DNA of 51,730 nt from CAJCBL01 sp035298965 (GTDB lineage: Bacteria; Verrucomicrobiota; Verrucomicrobiia; Opitutales; Opitutaceae): assembly GCA_035298965.1 (NCBI GenBank), contig DATGXO010000168.1, forward strand, positions 1-51,730. Reading direction: 5' to 3'. Below the pieces are notes generated by a model. It saw nothing but the letters and a program-made list of their open reading frames with translations. It did no database searches and was not told the origin of the DNA. The translations under genes and the position numbers were made by a program. Positions 33,934-42,222 of the stretch are shown one piece after another; position 1 is the stretch's first letter; each line of letters opens with the position of its first letter.

Positions 33934-34935
33934 GTGAAACCTGCAAACCTCTCCCAGCTCCGGATCGATCCGGCCCAGAAACGCCGCCCGCGCGGCGCCG
34001 TGAAGGCGATCTTCATCAGCGTCGCCATCGCGCTCGTCGCCGCCGGTTACTACGCCTATCCGCGCCCGGATAGAGAGCGCCGTGTCGTCGGCGCGAAACC
34101 ACACTCCGCCCCGGCAGCGTCCGAAACCAGCGGCGCTGTTCGCTCCGTCCCGCAACCCGAAAACCCGAACCCCCAACCCGAAACGGCGACGAACGCGTCT
34201 GCGCTCCTCACCGTTTCCGGCTACATCATCAACCGCGAGCGCATCGAGATCAGCCCGCGTTTCCAGGGTGTCGTCGCCTGGCTCGGCGTGAAGAAGGGCG
34301 ATCCGGTCGAGAAGGACCAGATCGTCGTCCGCCTCGAGGATGCCGAGCAGCGCGCCAACGTCGCCACCGCCGAGGGCCGTCTCGCCACCGCGCAGGTCGC
34401 GGTCGAGCGCGCCGAACTCTCCTACCACCGCATCCACGACCTTTTCGTCGGCAAAGTCGTTTCCGACGATGCCGAGGACGAGGCTCGCCTCGCCGTCGCC
34501 GCGGCCAAAGCCGCGCTCCGCGAAGCCGACGGACAGCTCGCCCTCGCCCGCACCTATCTCGAATGGACGGTGATCCGGTCACCGATTTCCGGAGTCGTGC
34601 TCGAGAAGCTCGCCGAGCCCGGCGAACTCGTCACCCCGCAGAGCTTCGGCGGCACCCGCGGCCCGAGCACCGCCGTGCTCGCCGTCGCCGACCCGCGCGA
34701 CCTCCAGGTGGAGCTCGACATCAACGAGACCGACCTCGCGAAGATCGCCCTCGGCGACCGCTGCCGCGTGATCCCCGAAGCCTATCCCGACAAGAGCTAC
34801 GACGGAGTCGTCGCCGAAATCTCTCCCGAGGCCAACCGCCAGAAAGGCACGCTCCAGATCAAAGTCGGCATCCAGAATCCCGACAAACACCTCACGCCCG
34901 AACTCACCGCCAAAGTCGAGTTCCCGCGGAAGTAG
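33934..34935 (+). CDS. HlyD/MacA-type efflux adaptor (membrane fusion protein)
   Basis: A 333-residue periplasmic adaptor anchored by one N-terminal membrane segment (about 23-42). A Pro/Glu-rich linker follows, then the lipoyl half-motif (GVVAWLGVKKGDPVEKDQ), a helical hairpin (about 145-205) and the second lipoyl half (YLEWTVIRSPISGVVLEKL). A beta-barrel part starts near LQVELDINETDLAKI. It should link the ABC permeases to an outer-membrane channel, which is not encoded nearby. The GTG at 33934 is 39 bases after the second permease, so it is the last gene of the operon. Confidence 0.9.
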   Translation: MKPANLSQLRIDPAQKRRPRGAVKAIFISVAIALVAAGYYAYPRPDRERRVVGAKPHSAPAASETSGAVRSVPQPENPNPQPETATNASALLTVSGYIINRERIEISPRFQGVVAWLGVKKGDPVEKDQIVVRLEDAEQRANVATAEGRLATAQVAVERAELSYHRIHDLFVGKVVSDDAEDEARLAVAAAKAALREADGQLALARTYLEWTVIRSPISGVVLEKLAEPGELVTPQSFGGTRGPSTAVLAVADPRDLQVELDINETDLAKIALGDRCRVIPEAYPDKSYDGVVAEISPEANRQKGTLQIKVGIQNPDKHLTPELTAKVEFPRK

Positions 34936-34947
34936 TGCGCCACATCT

Positions 34948-35487
34948 TCAGCGCGTCTTCCGCACCATCCGCAGCATCGACTCGGCCGGGTTCAGCCGCC
35001 CCACCTCGCGCAGCGGCACCCAGGCGACATCGTGCGATTCGTCGCTGATCACGAGCGGCTCCGCGGGGTCGGCCTCGATCAAGAAACGTAAATCGAGGTG
35101 CCAGTGCTCGGGCAGTTCGCCGCGCGCCGGGATCCGGTGGCGATCCACATCGAACAATGTCTCCCGCACCGGGCGCAACCGCGTGAGCCCGGCCTCCTCG
35201 CGCGTCTCGCGCAGCGCCACGCCAAGCAGATCCGCCTCGCCGTCGGCATGGCCGCCGAGCTGGAGCCAGCGGCCGAGTTTGCGGTGATGCGTGAGTACCA
35301 CGCATTCTCGCGCAGGGTCGACGACCCAAGCCGAGCCGGTGAGATGCCCCTCGCGACAACTGCGCTCGAAACAATCCTCATGCGCTTCGACGAACGCGAT
35401 CACCTCCGCCGTCATCGCCGCCTCGTTCGCGTCGAGCGACTGCGCCGCATGCGCGCGCAACAACTGGAGCACCGGGGCGCGCTTCAT
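34948..35487 (-). CDS. Nudix hydrolase
   Basis: A 179-residue protein with a Nudix box around GGHADGEADLLGVALRET followed by REEAGL; the catalytic REUxEE core is intact, while the first conserved Glu of the box appears as Ala with a Glu one place earlier, as in a known GGHADG-type subgroup. Such enzymes hydrolyse nucleoside diphosphates linked to another group; the substrate is unknown. The ATG at 35487 overlaps the stop of the upstream LOG-like gene (ATGA), which supports both the start and translational coupling. Confidence 0.88.
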   Translation of the reverse strand: MKRAPVLQLLRAHAAQSLDANEAAMTAEVIAFVEAHEDCFERSCREGHLTGSAWVVDPARECVVLTHHRKLGRWLQLGGHADGEADLLGVALRETREEAGLTRLRPVRETLFDVDRHRIPARGELPEHWHLDLRFLIEADPAEPLVISDESHDVAWVPLREVGRLNPAESMLRMVRKTR

Positions 35488-36086
35488 CGGGTTTCGAACC
35501 ATTTCGTTTCCGCCGCCACCGGGCGTCCTTCCACAAAGTCGAACACTTCATCGACCGTCCGTGCGACGCGGAAGAGCTCGAGGTTGCTTGGTTTGTTGAA
35601 ACGCTCCGCGATCATGCGGTCGAAGAAGCGCAGCAGGTCGTCGTAGAATCCGTCCTGATTGAGGAAAACGCAGGGCTTGCGCAGCACGTCGAGCTGCCGC
35701 AACGCGAGGATCTCCATGATCTCCTCGAGCGTGCCCCAGCCGCCGGGCAGTGTCACGAACGCGTCGGCGCGCGACTCCATCAGCAGCTTCCGTTCGCGCA
35801 TCGTCACGACTGTCACGAGCTCGTCGGCATCGTCGAAGGCGAGCTCCTTGAGTTTCATGAACTCCGGGATCACGCCGACCACGCGCCCGCCACCGACCTT
35901 CACCGTGCGCGCCACCGTTCCCATCAACCCGGTACGGCCGCCGCCGTAGACCAGCCCCCAGCCGCGCGCGACCATCGCCCGCCCGAGTTCCTCCGCCGCC
36001 GCATAGTACTTGGGATCGAGGCGGTCGCTTGAGGAGCAGTAGACACAGAGCGTCTTCGGAGTGGGCGGCAGCAGCGGTTCGGTCAT
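35484..36086 (-). CDS. LOG-family (TIGR00730) nucleotide phosphoribohydrolase-like protein
   Basis: A 200-residue Rossmann-fold protein. Signatures are VYCSSSDRLDPKY near the N-terminus, LVYGGGRTGLMG, the conserved MRERK segment, and PGGWGTLEE, the PGGxGTxxE motif that holds the catalytic Arg/Glu pair with the preceding region. Family members release bases from nucleoside 5'-monophosphates (cytokinin-activating LOG or AMP/IMP-type activity); older annotations call them lysine decarboxylases, which is wrong for most. It overlaps the Nudix gene by 4 bases, suggesting a shared nucleotide-cleaning job. Confidence 0.9.
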   Translation of the reverse strand: MTEPLLPPTPKTLCVYCSSSDRLDPKYYAAAEELGRAMVARGWGLVYGGGRTGLMGTVARTVKVGGGRVVGVIPEFMKLKELAFDDADELVTVVTMRERKLLMESRADAFVTLPGGWGTLEEIMEILALRQLDVLRKPCVFLNQDGFYDDLLRFFDRMIAERFNKPSNLELFRVARTVDEVFDFVEGRPVAAETKWFETR

Positions 36087-36226
36087 CGAGCGGTCATGCC
36101 ACCAGCCGAGTGCGGCACGCGCAAGCCGCCTTCCTCGCCCATCAAGTTGCGGAGCCGACGGCGTTCATGCGTCCTCCGTGCCGCTTCCCCGCCCTCCTCG
36201 GCTCAACTAGCGGAGCATCCGCCGAG

Positions 36227-37771
36227 TCACCCCTCCAGCTGCACACGAGACGCCGCTGTGGAAACCGATCTCCCGGTTCCGGCTCGTCGCACATCCGACA
36301 CGGGATCTGGCTCGCGCCTCTTCGTCGTCCACAGCGGCCAACAGGCCCACGCCGCCAGCCACCAAGGAACGAGGTGACGCTGCCCGATGAGCGCCCAGAG
36401 CGAGTCGCCGACCTCCCCGATCTGCCCCGCATACATGAGGTCGCGCAGACCAGGATAATCGTGGAAGAAATCGAAATAGACCGCCAACGCAGTCGATACC
36501 ACGGCCGTCAGGCCGATCGCCGCCATGCCAGCGAGAGCCGCGGAGTTGCGCCGGCGGAAGAGGCGCACCGGGAGGAGGAGCAGCGCAAGCAGGGAGAGCG
36601 ACAGCACCGTCCCGCGCCACGTGGCCGTCGTCGCCGCATCCACGTGCGCCCAATAGAACTCCGACAACGCGCCAAACAGCCACACGGTCCAGTACGCCCG
36701 GTGGCCCGGCGACGCCGTCCAGCTCCGGAGGTATCGAAACCCAAGAGGTGCCAGCGCGAGCAACAGGTAGCCATTCCCCATTGCGAGCCGGAGAACCGAT
36801 GCGACGCCGATGCTCCATACCCCCCAGCCCGCGACACGTGCCCACCGCGCTCGCCGGGCGCGCAACCATCCGGCCGCCGTCGCCAATCCCCACATGATCG
36901 CCGTGAGCACAGCCAGATACCCCAACGCCCCGACCACTCGCATGTCCCGCGGTGGGTTGGGGTCGGGCCACTGGTACCACTCGACCCCATCCCAGACAAA
37001 ACCCGGGCGCACCCGTACCCGACTCTCGGTGACTTGATTACCGACGCGGTACCAGACGAGCTTGGTGGCGGCCCCTGTGGTCGACACATCTCCGCGGGGC
37101 GCCTCGTAGCGCTCCTTGCCGTCAGCCGCCTCGATCTCGAGCGCCGGCTTGTAGTCGTGCGAAGCGCCAAACTCGGCGCGGATGAGCGCCGGAATCCGGC
37201 CATCGGCACCCGCCGGCCAGAACGGCGGCACGCCGCTCCAAAGCAGGCGAAAATATGCGGCCCGCTCCGGCCCGCGGATCGCTAGCTGCGGCAAAGCGAC
37301 CTCCGGGAAGCGGTCGCGATGCCAGTACTCGTTTTCGACGACGTAGTTGAATTGCAGCCTGAAGCCCGGGCGCAGCCCCGGCCGCCCCTTCATGCTCTGC
37401 GCTATGGCGAACGATGCCGTGCGCTCCCCGTCCGCTTCGGCCGCCTGCCAGTCGAAACGCGCACCGTCCTGCACAAGCAGGCGGCCTTCGTCCGAATAGA
37501 TCTGGTACGACAACCGGGCGAGTGGATCCAACCCCTGCGCAGTGGTGTACACTCCGGAGAGCTGCACCGTCTCGGTCGCGTGGTCGAACTCGACACGCCC
37601 CTCGACCCAGGCGTCGCCAAGCTTCACGAAGAAAGGCAGCGGCAGCGGCGCCCCATCCGCCGCGGACGTGAGTTCCAACCGCGCCGTCGGCTCCGCCGCG
37701 ATCGGCGGCATCGCGCGCGCAGAAGAAGCGGCAAGCAGCAGCCCGAGCAGGACTGGCCACAGCTCGCTCAT
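36227..37771 (-). CDS. Exported/polytopic membrane protein linked to the LtaS-like gene
   Basis: A 514-residue protein. A signal peptide (1-20) precedes about 250 residues of beta-rich periplasmic domain with many aromatic and charged residues. About seven membrane segments follow from residue 270 on (for example GALGYLAVLTAIMWGL, TVLSLSLLALLLLPV and MAAIGLTAVVSTALAVYF). No catalytic motif was recognised. Its ATG overlaps the stop of the LtaS-like gene (ATGA), so the two are probably made together. It may supply the multi-segment membrane part that the short LtaS-like protein lacks; this is inference. Confidence 0.7.
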   Translation of the reverse strand: MSELWPVLLGLLLAASSARAMPPIAAEPTARLELTSAADGAPLPLPFFVKLGDAWVEGRVEFDHATETVQLSGVYTTAQGLDPLARLSYQIYSDEGRLLVQDGARFDWQAAEADGERTASFAIAQSMKGRPGLRPGFRLQFNYVVENEYWHRDRFPEVALPQLAIRGPERAAYFRLLWSGVPPFWPAGADGRIPALIRAEFGASHDYKPALEIEAADGKERYEAPRGDVSTTGAATKLVWYRVGNQVTESRVRVRPGFVWDGVEWYQWPDPNPPRDMRVVGALGYLAVLTAIMWGLATAAGWLRARRARWARVAGWGVWSIGVASVLRLAMGNGYLLLALAPLGFRYLRSWTASPGHRAYWTVWLFGALSEFYWAHVDAATTATWRGTVLSLSLLALLLLPVRLFRRRNSAALAGMAAIGLTAVVSTALAVYFDFFHDYPGLRDLMYAGQIGEVGDSLWALIGQRHLVPWWLAAWACWPLWTTKRREPDPVSDVRRAGTGRSVSTAASRVQLEG

Positions 37772-39126
37772 GGCGAGAGGAGGCGTTCGGGATAGCGGAG
37801 CGACAACTCGGTGAGCGTCTCCATGTCGACAGTTGGTTGGGTGCGCGTGTAGCGACCACCGGCCGAGCGCACTTCGCCGTGCAGCGCGGCGACGGTGCGC
37901 CCGTTATGCCCGAGTCCGTTGCCGGTGAAGGTGAGCGGCACGGACAGACCGAGCTCCTCGAGCACCACCACCGGGACATCCTGCAGCCCGGCGACCGCCT
38001 CGATCCGCCGCGGCGCAGCACGGAGCCCATGGATGACGAGCGGCACGGAGTCGCCGAGCGGTTGCGCCGGAGCGCGCTCGAGCTTGCGTTGCAGCAGGGC
38101 GGTATTCGCACTGTCGTGATCACCGAAGATGGCGATGATGCAGTCGTCGAGGATTCCGGCCGTTCTCAACGCGGCGAAAAATGCCGCGATGCTCTCGTCC
38201 ACGTAGCGCAGGGAGAGCACATAGTCGTCCACAAATCCCTTCGCCGGGAGCCCGCGGCGCTCACGCACGTACGTGCAGGGATGGTGGCTCGTGAGCAGGA
38301 TTAGGTGCGCGAAACTCGGCCGTTCCGCCGCCGCCAAGCGCCGCGCCGCTTGTGCTAGCAACGAGGCATCCGAGACGCCCCAGCCGAGGAAATCGGTGGC
38401 GTCGAGGTCCTCGATGAACAACGAGCCGGCGAAACCCAACGCCTTGTGGGCCGCCGCCCGCCGCCAGAACGAACCATTGTAACCATGCATCGACCACGTG
38501 TCGTACCCCGCCGAGCTCAGCACCTTCGGCAGCGTCGGCACGCGCTCAAGCGGTTGGCTGACGTACGCCGGCGCACGCCGAAGCGGCACCAAGGAGGTGA
38601 GGACGAGCAGCTCCGCGTCGGTCGTCCGACCGCCCGCGGTGTTGTCGAGCGTGTTCGCAAAACACACCTGCTCGCGCGCAAGCCGTTCGAGAAACGGCAT
38701 CACCGGCCGCCCGCCATACCGCGCGCCAAGCGCCAACCCGTCGACCGACTCCATCTGTATGAAGACCACGTGCTTTCGTCGCGGTGGAATGGTCGGCACC
38801 GGCGTTCGGGCCGAGGCCAGACCCTCGAGATAAGCCCGATATGGCGCAGGATCGAGGGAGCCGAGACGCGCGCGCCACCAGAAGCCTCGGGCGAGGTCCA
38901 CAACGTCAAAACACGCGTAGCCCACGCCGCCGAGTTCCTCGAGGATCTGCGCGTTGAGGAAGCGCAAGTTGAGCCGCACCCATGGCCGCCCGACCAGCAA
39001 CACCACCGCCCCAGTCAGGCAAACGCTCACCCAGGCGCCAAAGCAAACTCGCCGCACCAGCGAAGCGTTTCTCGCTCCGTTCGGAACTGTGAACGAGGAG
39101 CCGCCGTCTTTCGGTCGCGTTTGCAC
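37768..39126 (-). CDS. LtaS/OpgB-like sulfatase-superfamily phosphoglycerol transferase candidate
   Basis: A 452-residue protein with a single membrane segment (about 28-46) and a periplasmic sulfatase-superfamily domain from about residue 115. Metal and nucleophile motifs align with LtaS: E126 in FIQMESVDG, T168 in GGRTTDAE, and the Asp-His of IFGDHD. Typical LtaS has five N-terminal membrane segments, so this one is truncated at that end. In the family such enzymes move phosphoglycerol from phosphatidylglycerol to a polymer or glucan. A role in envelope glycan decoration is likely but the acceptor is unknown. The GTG at 39126 is the first start; later starts are possible. Confidence 0.82.
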   Translation of the reverse strand: MQTRPKDGGSSFTVPNGARNASLVRRVCFGAWVSVCLTGAVVLLVGRPWVRLNLRFLNAQILEELGGVGYACFDVVDLARGFWWRARLGSLDPAPYRAYLEGLASARTPVPTIPPRRKHVVFIQMESVDGLALGARYGGRPVMPFLERLAREQVCFANTLDNTAGGRTTDAELLVLTSLVPLRRAPAYVSQPLERVPTLPKVLSSAGYDTWSMHGYNGSFWRRAAAHKALGFAGSLFIEDLDATDFLGWGVSDASLLAQAARRLAAAERPSFAHLILLTSHHPCTYVRERRGLPAKGFVDDYVLSLRYVDESIAAFFAALRTAGILDDCIIAIFGDHDSANTALLQRKLERAPAQPLGDSVPLVIHGLRAAPRRIEAVAGLQDVPVVVLEELGLSVPLTFTGNGLGHNGRTVAALHGEVRSAGGRYTRTQPTVDMETLTELSLRYPERLLSP

Positions 39127-39249
39127 CCGTCAACCCTGCCAGAGCGAGTTTTCGCAAGTCCAGCTCCGGTTTCGCCACAGACAAGCGGCGATAAACTCAC
39201 GACCCGATTCCCGCGAATGTGATCCCCGAGAAAACTCCCGATTCCGAGA

Positions 39250-39326
39250 TGGTGGGCGATACTGGACTCGAACCAGTGACCCCCTGCGTGTGATGCAGGT
39301 GCTCTAACCAACTGAGCTAATCGCCC
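39250..39326 (-). tRNA. tRNA-Val (anticodon CAC)
   Basis: On the minus strand the cloverleaf is complete: acceptor GGGCGAT/ATCGCCC, D arm GCTC/GAGC, anticodon stem CCTGC/GCAGG with loop ATCACAC (CAC at positions 34-36, reading GUG codons), T arm ACTGG/CCAGT with TTCGAGT, discriminator A and an encoded CCA. It is 77 bases long. Confidence 0.94.
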
Positions 39327-39521
39327 GTGCGGGAGGCAGGGAAAACGCACATTCCCCCGGCGAAATCCACAAAATTCTTTCACGGCGGGGAGGTTTGCCG
39401 CCGCAGTGTTCTCGTGCCCGCAGGAAACTCTAGAAAGCCGCGAGGGATTCCGCTGCGGCCGGTGTAGCTCAGGGCGACGACCCGCTCCGGGCGTCATCAA
39501 CTCCAACCTCCGTTGCTACCC

Positions 39522-39734
39522 ATGAAAATCGTGCTGATCCCCCTCCTCGCCCTCGGTCTCGCCTCCGCCGCTTTTGCCGGTGAATCGTGCGGCTCGGGCT
39601 CCTGCGACAAAACCCAGGCGCCCGCGTGCAAATGCGGCGCCAAAACCGCCGACGAGTGCCACAAGCATTGCGCCGACAAGTGCGACTGCACCAGCCACCA
39701 CGAATCCGCTCCGAAGCCCCAGACGAAGAAATAA
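39522..39734 (+). CDS. Small exported Cys-rich peptide
   Basis: A 70-residue peptide. Residues 1-20 form a signal peptide (hydrophobic core then ASAAFAG). The mature part of about 50 residues holds eight cysteines in short-spaced pairs (CGSGSC, CKC, CHKHC, CDC) plus several histidines, and ends in a Lys/Pro-rich tail. The Cys/His pattern suggests metal binding or disulfides in the periplasm; no known family is recognised. An intrinsic terminator follows 14 bases after the stop, which supports that it is a real gene. Confidence 0.7.
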   Translation: MKIVLIPLLALGLASAAFAGESCGSGSCDKTQAPACKCGAKTADECHKHCADKCDCTSHHESAPKPQTKK

Positions 39735-39748
39735 ACGTTCGGCCGCTC

Positions 39749-39779
39749 GGCCCGTCCGCATCGCCGGGCGGGCCTTTTT
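39749..39779 (+). terminator. Intrinsic terminator after the Cys-rich peptide gene
   Basis: GGCCCGTCCG (39749-39758) pairs with CGGGCGGGCC (39765-39774) with one G-U wobble and a 6-base loop, then five T. Confidence 0.88.
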
Positions 39780-39799
39780 GCTTCCCGCTGCGACTCCGT

Positions 39800-40450
39800 T
39801 CATTTCCGCGTCACCACCGGTTTGCGACGTTTCGGGAACAACGCGCGACAGATGGGGCAGACCGTGCCGTCGCACCCGCGCGCGGTACAATGCTCGCGCC
39901 CGTAGTAGATGATCCGCAGGTGCAGCGGATTCCACTCGGCACGGGGAAACAATGCCTTCAGATCGCGCTCCGTCTGCTCGACACTGCGGCCGTCGGTGAG
40001 GCCCCAGCGTTGCGCCAGCCGGTGGATGTGAGTGTCGACGGGAAACGCGGGCTCGCCGAACGCCTGCGCCATCACGACCGACGCCGTCTTGTGCCCCACT
40101 CCCGGCAACGCCTCCAGCGCAGCCCAGTCGCGCGGCACCACACCGCCGTGCTCAGCGACGATGATCTCCGACAATCGCCGGATCGCCTTCGCCTTCTGCG
40201 GCGAGAGCCCGCACGGACGGATGATGCCCTGTATTTCCCGTTGCGGCACACGCGCCATCGCGTCGGCCTCGGCGGCGCGGGCGAAGAGTCGTGGCGTGAC
40301 TTCGTTCACCCGCTTGTCCGTGCATTGCGCCGAGAGCACGACCGCCACGAGCAGCGTGTACGCATCGCGATGATCGAGCGGGATCGCTGGCGCCGGATAG
40401 AGCTCCGCGAGCATGCGGCTGGCGAGGTCGGCGCGCTGCTGTCGGGTCAT
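39800..40450 (-). CDS. nth: Endonuclease III-like DNA glycosylase with atypical cysteine cluster
   Basis: A 216-residue HhH-GPD glycosylase. The helix-hairpin-helix LPGVGHKTA carries catalytic K121, and FPVDTHIHR carries D139, matching the bifunctional Nth pair. The iron-sulfur loop differs: cysteines at 188, 193, 198 and 201 (C-x4-C-x4-C-x2-C) instead of the usual C-x6-C-x2-C-x5-C, and K207 stands where the last cysteine would align. The enzyme should remove oxidised pyrimidines and nick the abasic site. The ATG at 40450 gives the usual N-terminus; upstream codons overlap another gene. Confidence 0.88.
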   Translation of the reverse strand: MTRQQRADLASRMLAELYPAPAIPLDHRDAYTLLVAVVLSAQCTDKRVNEVTPRLFARAAEADAMARVPQREIQGIIRPCGLSPQKAKAIRRLSEIIVAEHGGVVPRDWAALEALPGVGHKTASVVMAQAFGEPAFPVDTHIHRLAQRWGLTDGRSVEQTERDLKALFPRAEWNPLHLRIIYYGREHCTARGCDGTVCPICRALFPKRRKPVVTRK

Positions 40451-40576
40451 TCCACCAGAGAACGCTCCGCCGCGGGCCGGGCAAGCCCGCGGGACGCGCG
40501 GGGTCTTCGCCTCATTCCCCGTCTGCGGCGTTGCGGTAGGCGCAGGCAGGCGCACGTTCCCGCCCTCCCGATCGCC

Positions 40577-40834
40577 ATGAACGTCTCCAGCGCAAGCTCC
40601 TCTCCCTCTCCGGCGCAAAGCGCGCAGGATCGCGCCGCCCTCGCGCGCGCTCGTCGTGAAACCAACAACGCCGAAGAGCAGCGCGCCACCGAGAAGCTGC
40701 GCGACGACGAAAACGCCAAGCGCCGCGCCTCCGAATCCCAAGCACGGGAGACCGCCGCACAGGAGGCGCAGCAACGTCAGGCGGCTCACCGGGCGGATCG
40801 CCGCGTCGGCACCGCGCTCGACGTGAAGGCCTGA
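40577..40834 (+). CDS. Small charged helical protein of unknown function
   Basis: An 85-residue protein starting MNVSSASSSPSPAQSAQDRA, then a long Glu/Arg/Ala/Gln-rich region predicted as a single helix, ending in a short basic tail. It has no cysteines or membrane segment. The frame opens much further upstream, but the rest overlaps nth on the other strand. Low complexity makes homology uncertain. The gene call rests on codon pattern and position between two minus-strand genes. Confidence 0.45.
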   Translation: MNVSSASSSPSPAQSAQDRAALARARRETNNAEEQRATEKLRDDENAKRRASESQARETAAQEAQQRQAAHRADRRVGTALDVKA

Positions 40835-40843
40835 CCGCGCCGC

Positions 40844-41344
40844 TCAGTGCGTTGGCGCCGCCGCCTGCGCCTGTTCCCATTCCTCGGCGAAACGCTGCGT
40901 CAGGCGCGCAAGAGCGGCCTGCACGTTTTCCGCTTTCGCGGTCACGCCCGCCATCTGCTGCGCCCAAGTGACCGCCGGGATCGTCACGAGCGTGCGGTGC
41001 GCGCGAGCGGGTTTGAGCTGCTCACGCAGCTGCAGGTCGAGGATGAAGAAGTAGCTAGTTTTCCCGGTGAGGCTCACGTTGGCCGTGATCTCGAGGACCG
41101 GCGCCTGCGGCAGGCGCTCGAGCATCGGCGGCGGGATGATCTTCACGCCCGCCGGTTCAAGCACGGCGCGCACACCGGCGATCAAGGCCGACTCGGTCAG
41201 CCCGAGCTTGGCGCCATCGGGTGAGAGCCCGCGTACGAGCACGCCGACCTCCGGCAGATTCTGCAGTGCGCTCATCTCCGCGTCCTGCGCGCGAATGAAG
41301 CACACGGCGAAAAGGGAGCAGATGAGAGCGAGGAGCGATTTCAT
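40844..41344 (-). CDS. Exported protein of unknown function
   Basis: A 166-residue protein with a signal peptide (MKSLLALICSLFAVCFIRA). The mature part has an alternating beta/helix pattern, for example VLEITANVSLTGKTSYFFIL and a C-terminal helix ending TQRFAEEWEQAQ. No motif was recognised. It ends 9 bases from the plus-strand small gene and starts 14 bases downstream of rlmJ, so it could be the third gene of a YhcH-like/rlmJ transcript. Confidence 0.65.
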   Translation of the reverse strand: MKSLLALICSLFAVCFIRAQDAEMSALQNLPEVGVLVRGLSPDGAKLGLTESALIAGVRAVLEPAGVKIIPPPMLERLPQAPVLEITANVSLTGKTSYFFILDLQLREQLKPARAHRTLVTIPAVTWAQQMAGVTAKAENVQAALARLTQRFAEEWEQAQAAAPTH

Positions 41345-41358
41345 GGCGGACGGTGGTT

Positions 41359-42222
41359 TCAGGTCGACTCGGGCACGAGCCAGTCCAACCGGAAACCCGC
41401 TTCGCCATCGAGCGCAAGCAACCGCGCGAGTTGCGCCAGCACCGGCCGCATCGCCCCATCGAACTGCCACGGCGGATTGAGGATCGCGAGACCGCAGCCG
41501 CTCAGTCCGAATTCCGCCTCTTCCGACTGTACCCGCAACTCCACGGCGAGCGTGGGCGCGAGGCGTTGCTCGCGCAGCTTCAGGAAGAGCGGCGCCGTCG
41601 CCGCGCGCTTGGTGATCGGGTACCAGATGGCGAACACCGCGGCGGGACTGCGCCGGAGGCCCTCCTCGACGGCGCGGGCGACACGCGCCATCTCGTCGGC
41701 CGCCTCGAATGGCGGATCGATCAGCACCAAGGCGCGTTTTTCCAGCGGCGGCAACATCGCCCGCGGCGCACCGAAACCGTCGCTGCGATGCACGCGCACC
41801 TTCCGCCGGCCGGCGCACTCGCGCTCAAGCGCGTCGGCCTCCTCCGGCTGCAACTCGCAGAGCGCGCACCGGTCGTCCGGCCGCAGCAACGCGAACGCCT
41901 GCAACGGCGAACCGGGATAGAAGCGCAGCGTCTCGGCACCGGCACCGCAGGCGCGGTTGTATTCGCGTATCTCGGCCACGTAGTCGGCCACGGGCGGCAG
42001 CAGCTCGGCGGCGTTCCAGAGCCGGCCGATGCCGTCCGGCCACTCGGGGGCGCGGGCACCGGTCTCCGCCTGCGCGAGGTCGTAGCGACCGCGGCCGGCG
42101 TGTGTATCGACAAATAGGAACGGCTTCGGCTTGCGCTGCATCGCACGGATCAGCTCGCGCAGCAGCACGTGCTTGAGCACGTCGGCGAAGTTGCCCGCGT
42201 GGAACGCGTGGCGGTAGTTCAT
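41359..42222 (-). CDS. rlmJ: 23S rRNA (adenine-2030-N6)-methyltransferase
   Basis: A 287-residue cytoplasmic SAM enzyme. The N-terminus MNYRHAFHAGNFADVLKHV is the diagnostic RlmJ signature. VDTHAGRGRYDL forms the SAM loop, and VLIDPPFE is the DPP[FY] catalytic motif of N6-adenine methyltransferases. WYPITKR and the C-terminal LAILNPPWQFD are also family features. Length fits. The ATG at 42222 overlaps the stop of the upstream gene (ATGA), which supports coupling. Confidence 0.95.
   Translation of the reverse strand: MNYRHAFHAGNFADVLKHVLLRELIRAMQRKPKPFLFVDTHAGRGRYDLAQAETGARAPEWPDGIGRLWNAAELLPPVADYVAEIREYNRACGAGAETLRFYPGSPLQAFALLRPDDRCALCELQPEEADALERECAGRRKVRVHRSDGFGAPRAMLPPLEKRALVLIDPPFEAADEMARVARAVEEGLRRSPAAVFAIWYPITKRAATAPLFLKLREQRLAPTLAVELRVQSEEAEFGLSGCGLAILNPPWQFDGAMRPVLAQLARLLALDGEAGFRLDWLVPEST

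Noticed and set aside
39458..39472. A 15-base stretch resembling the 5' end of a tRNA (GCCGGTGTAGCTCAG)
   Set aside because: No matching D-stem closure, anticodon arm, T arm or acceptor 3' half follows, so it is at most a fragment and may be chance near the true tRNA-Val.
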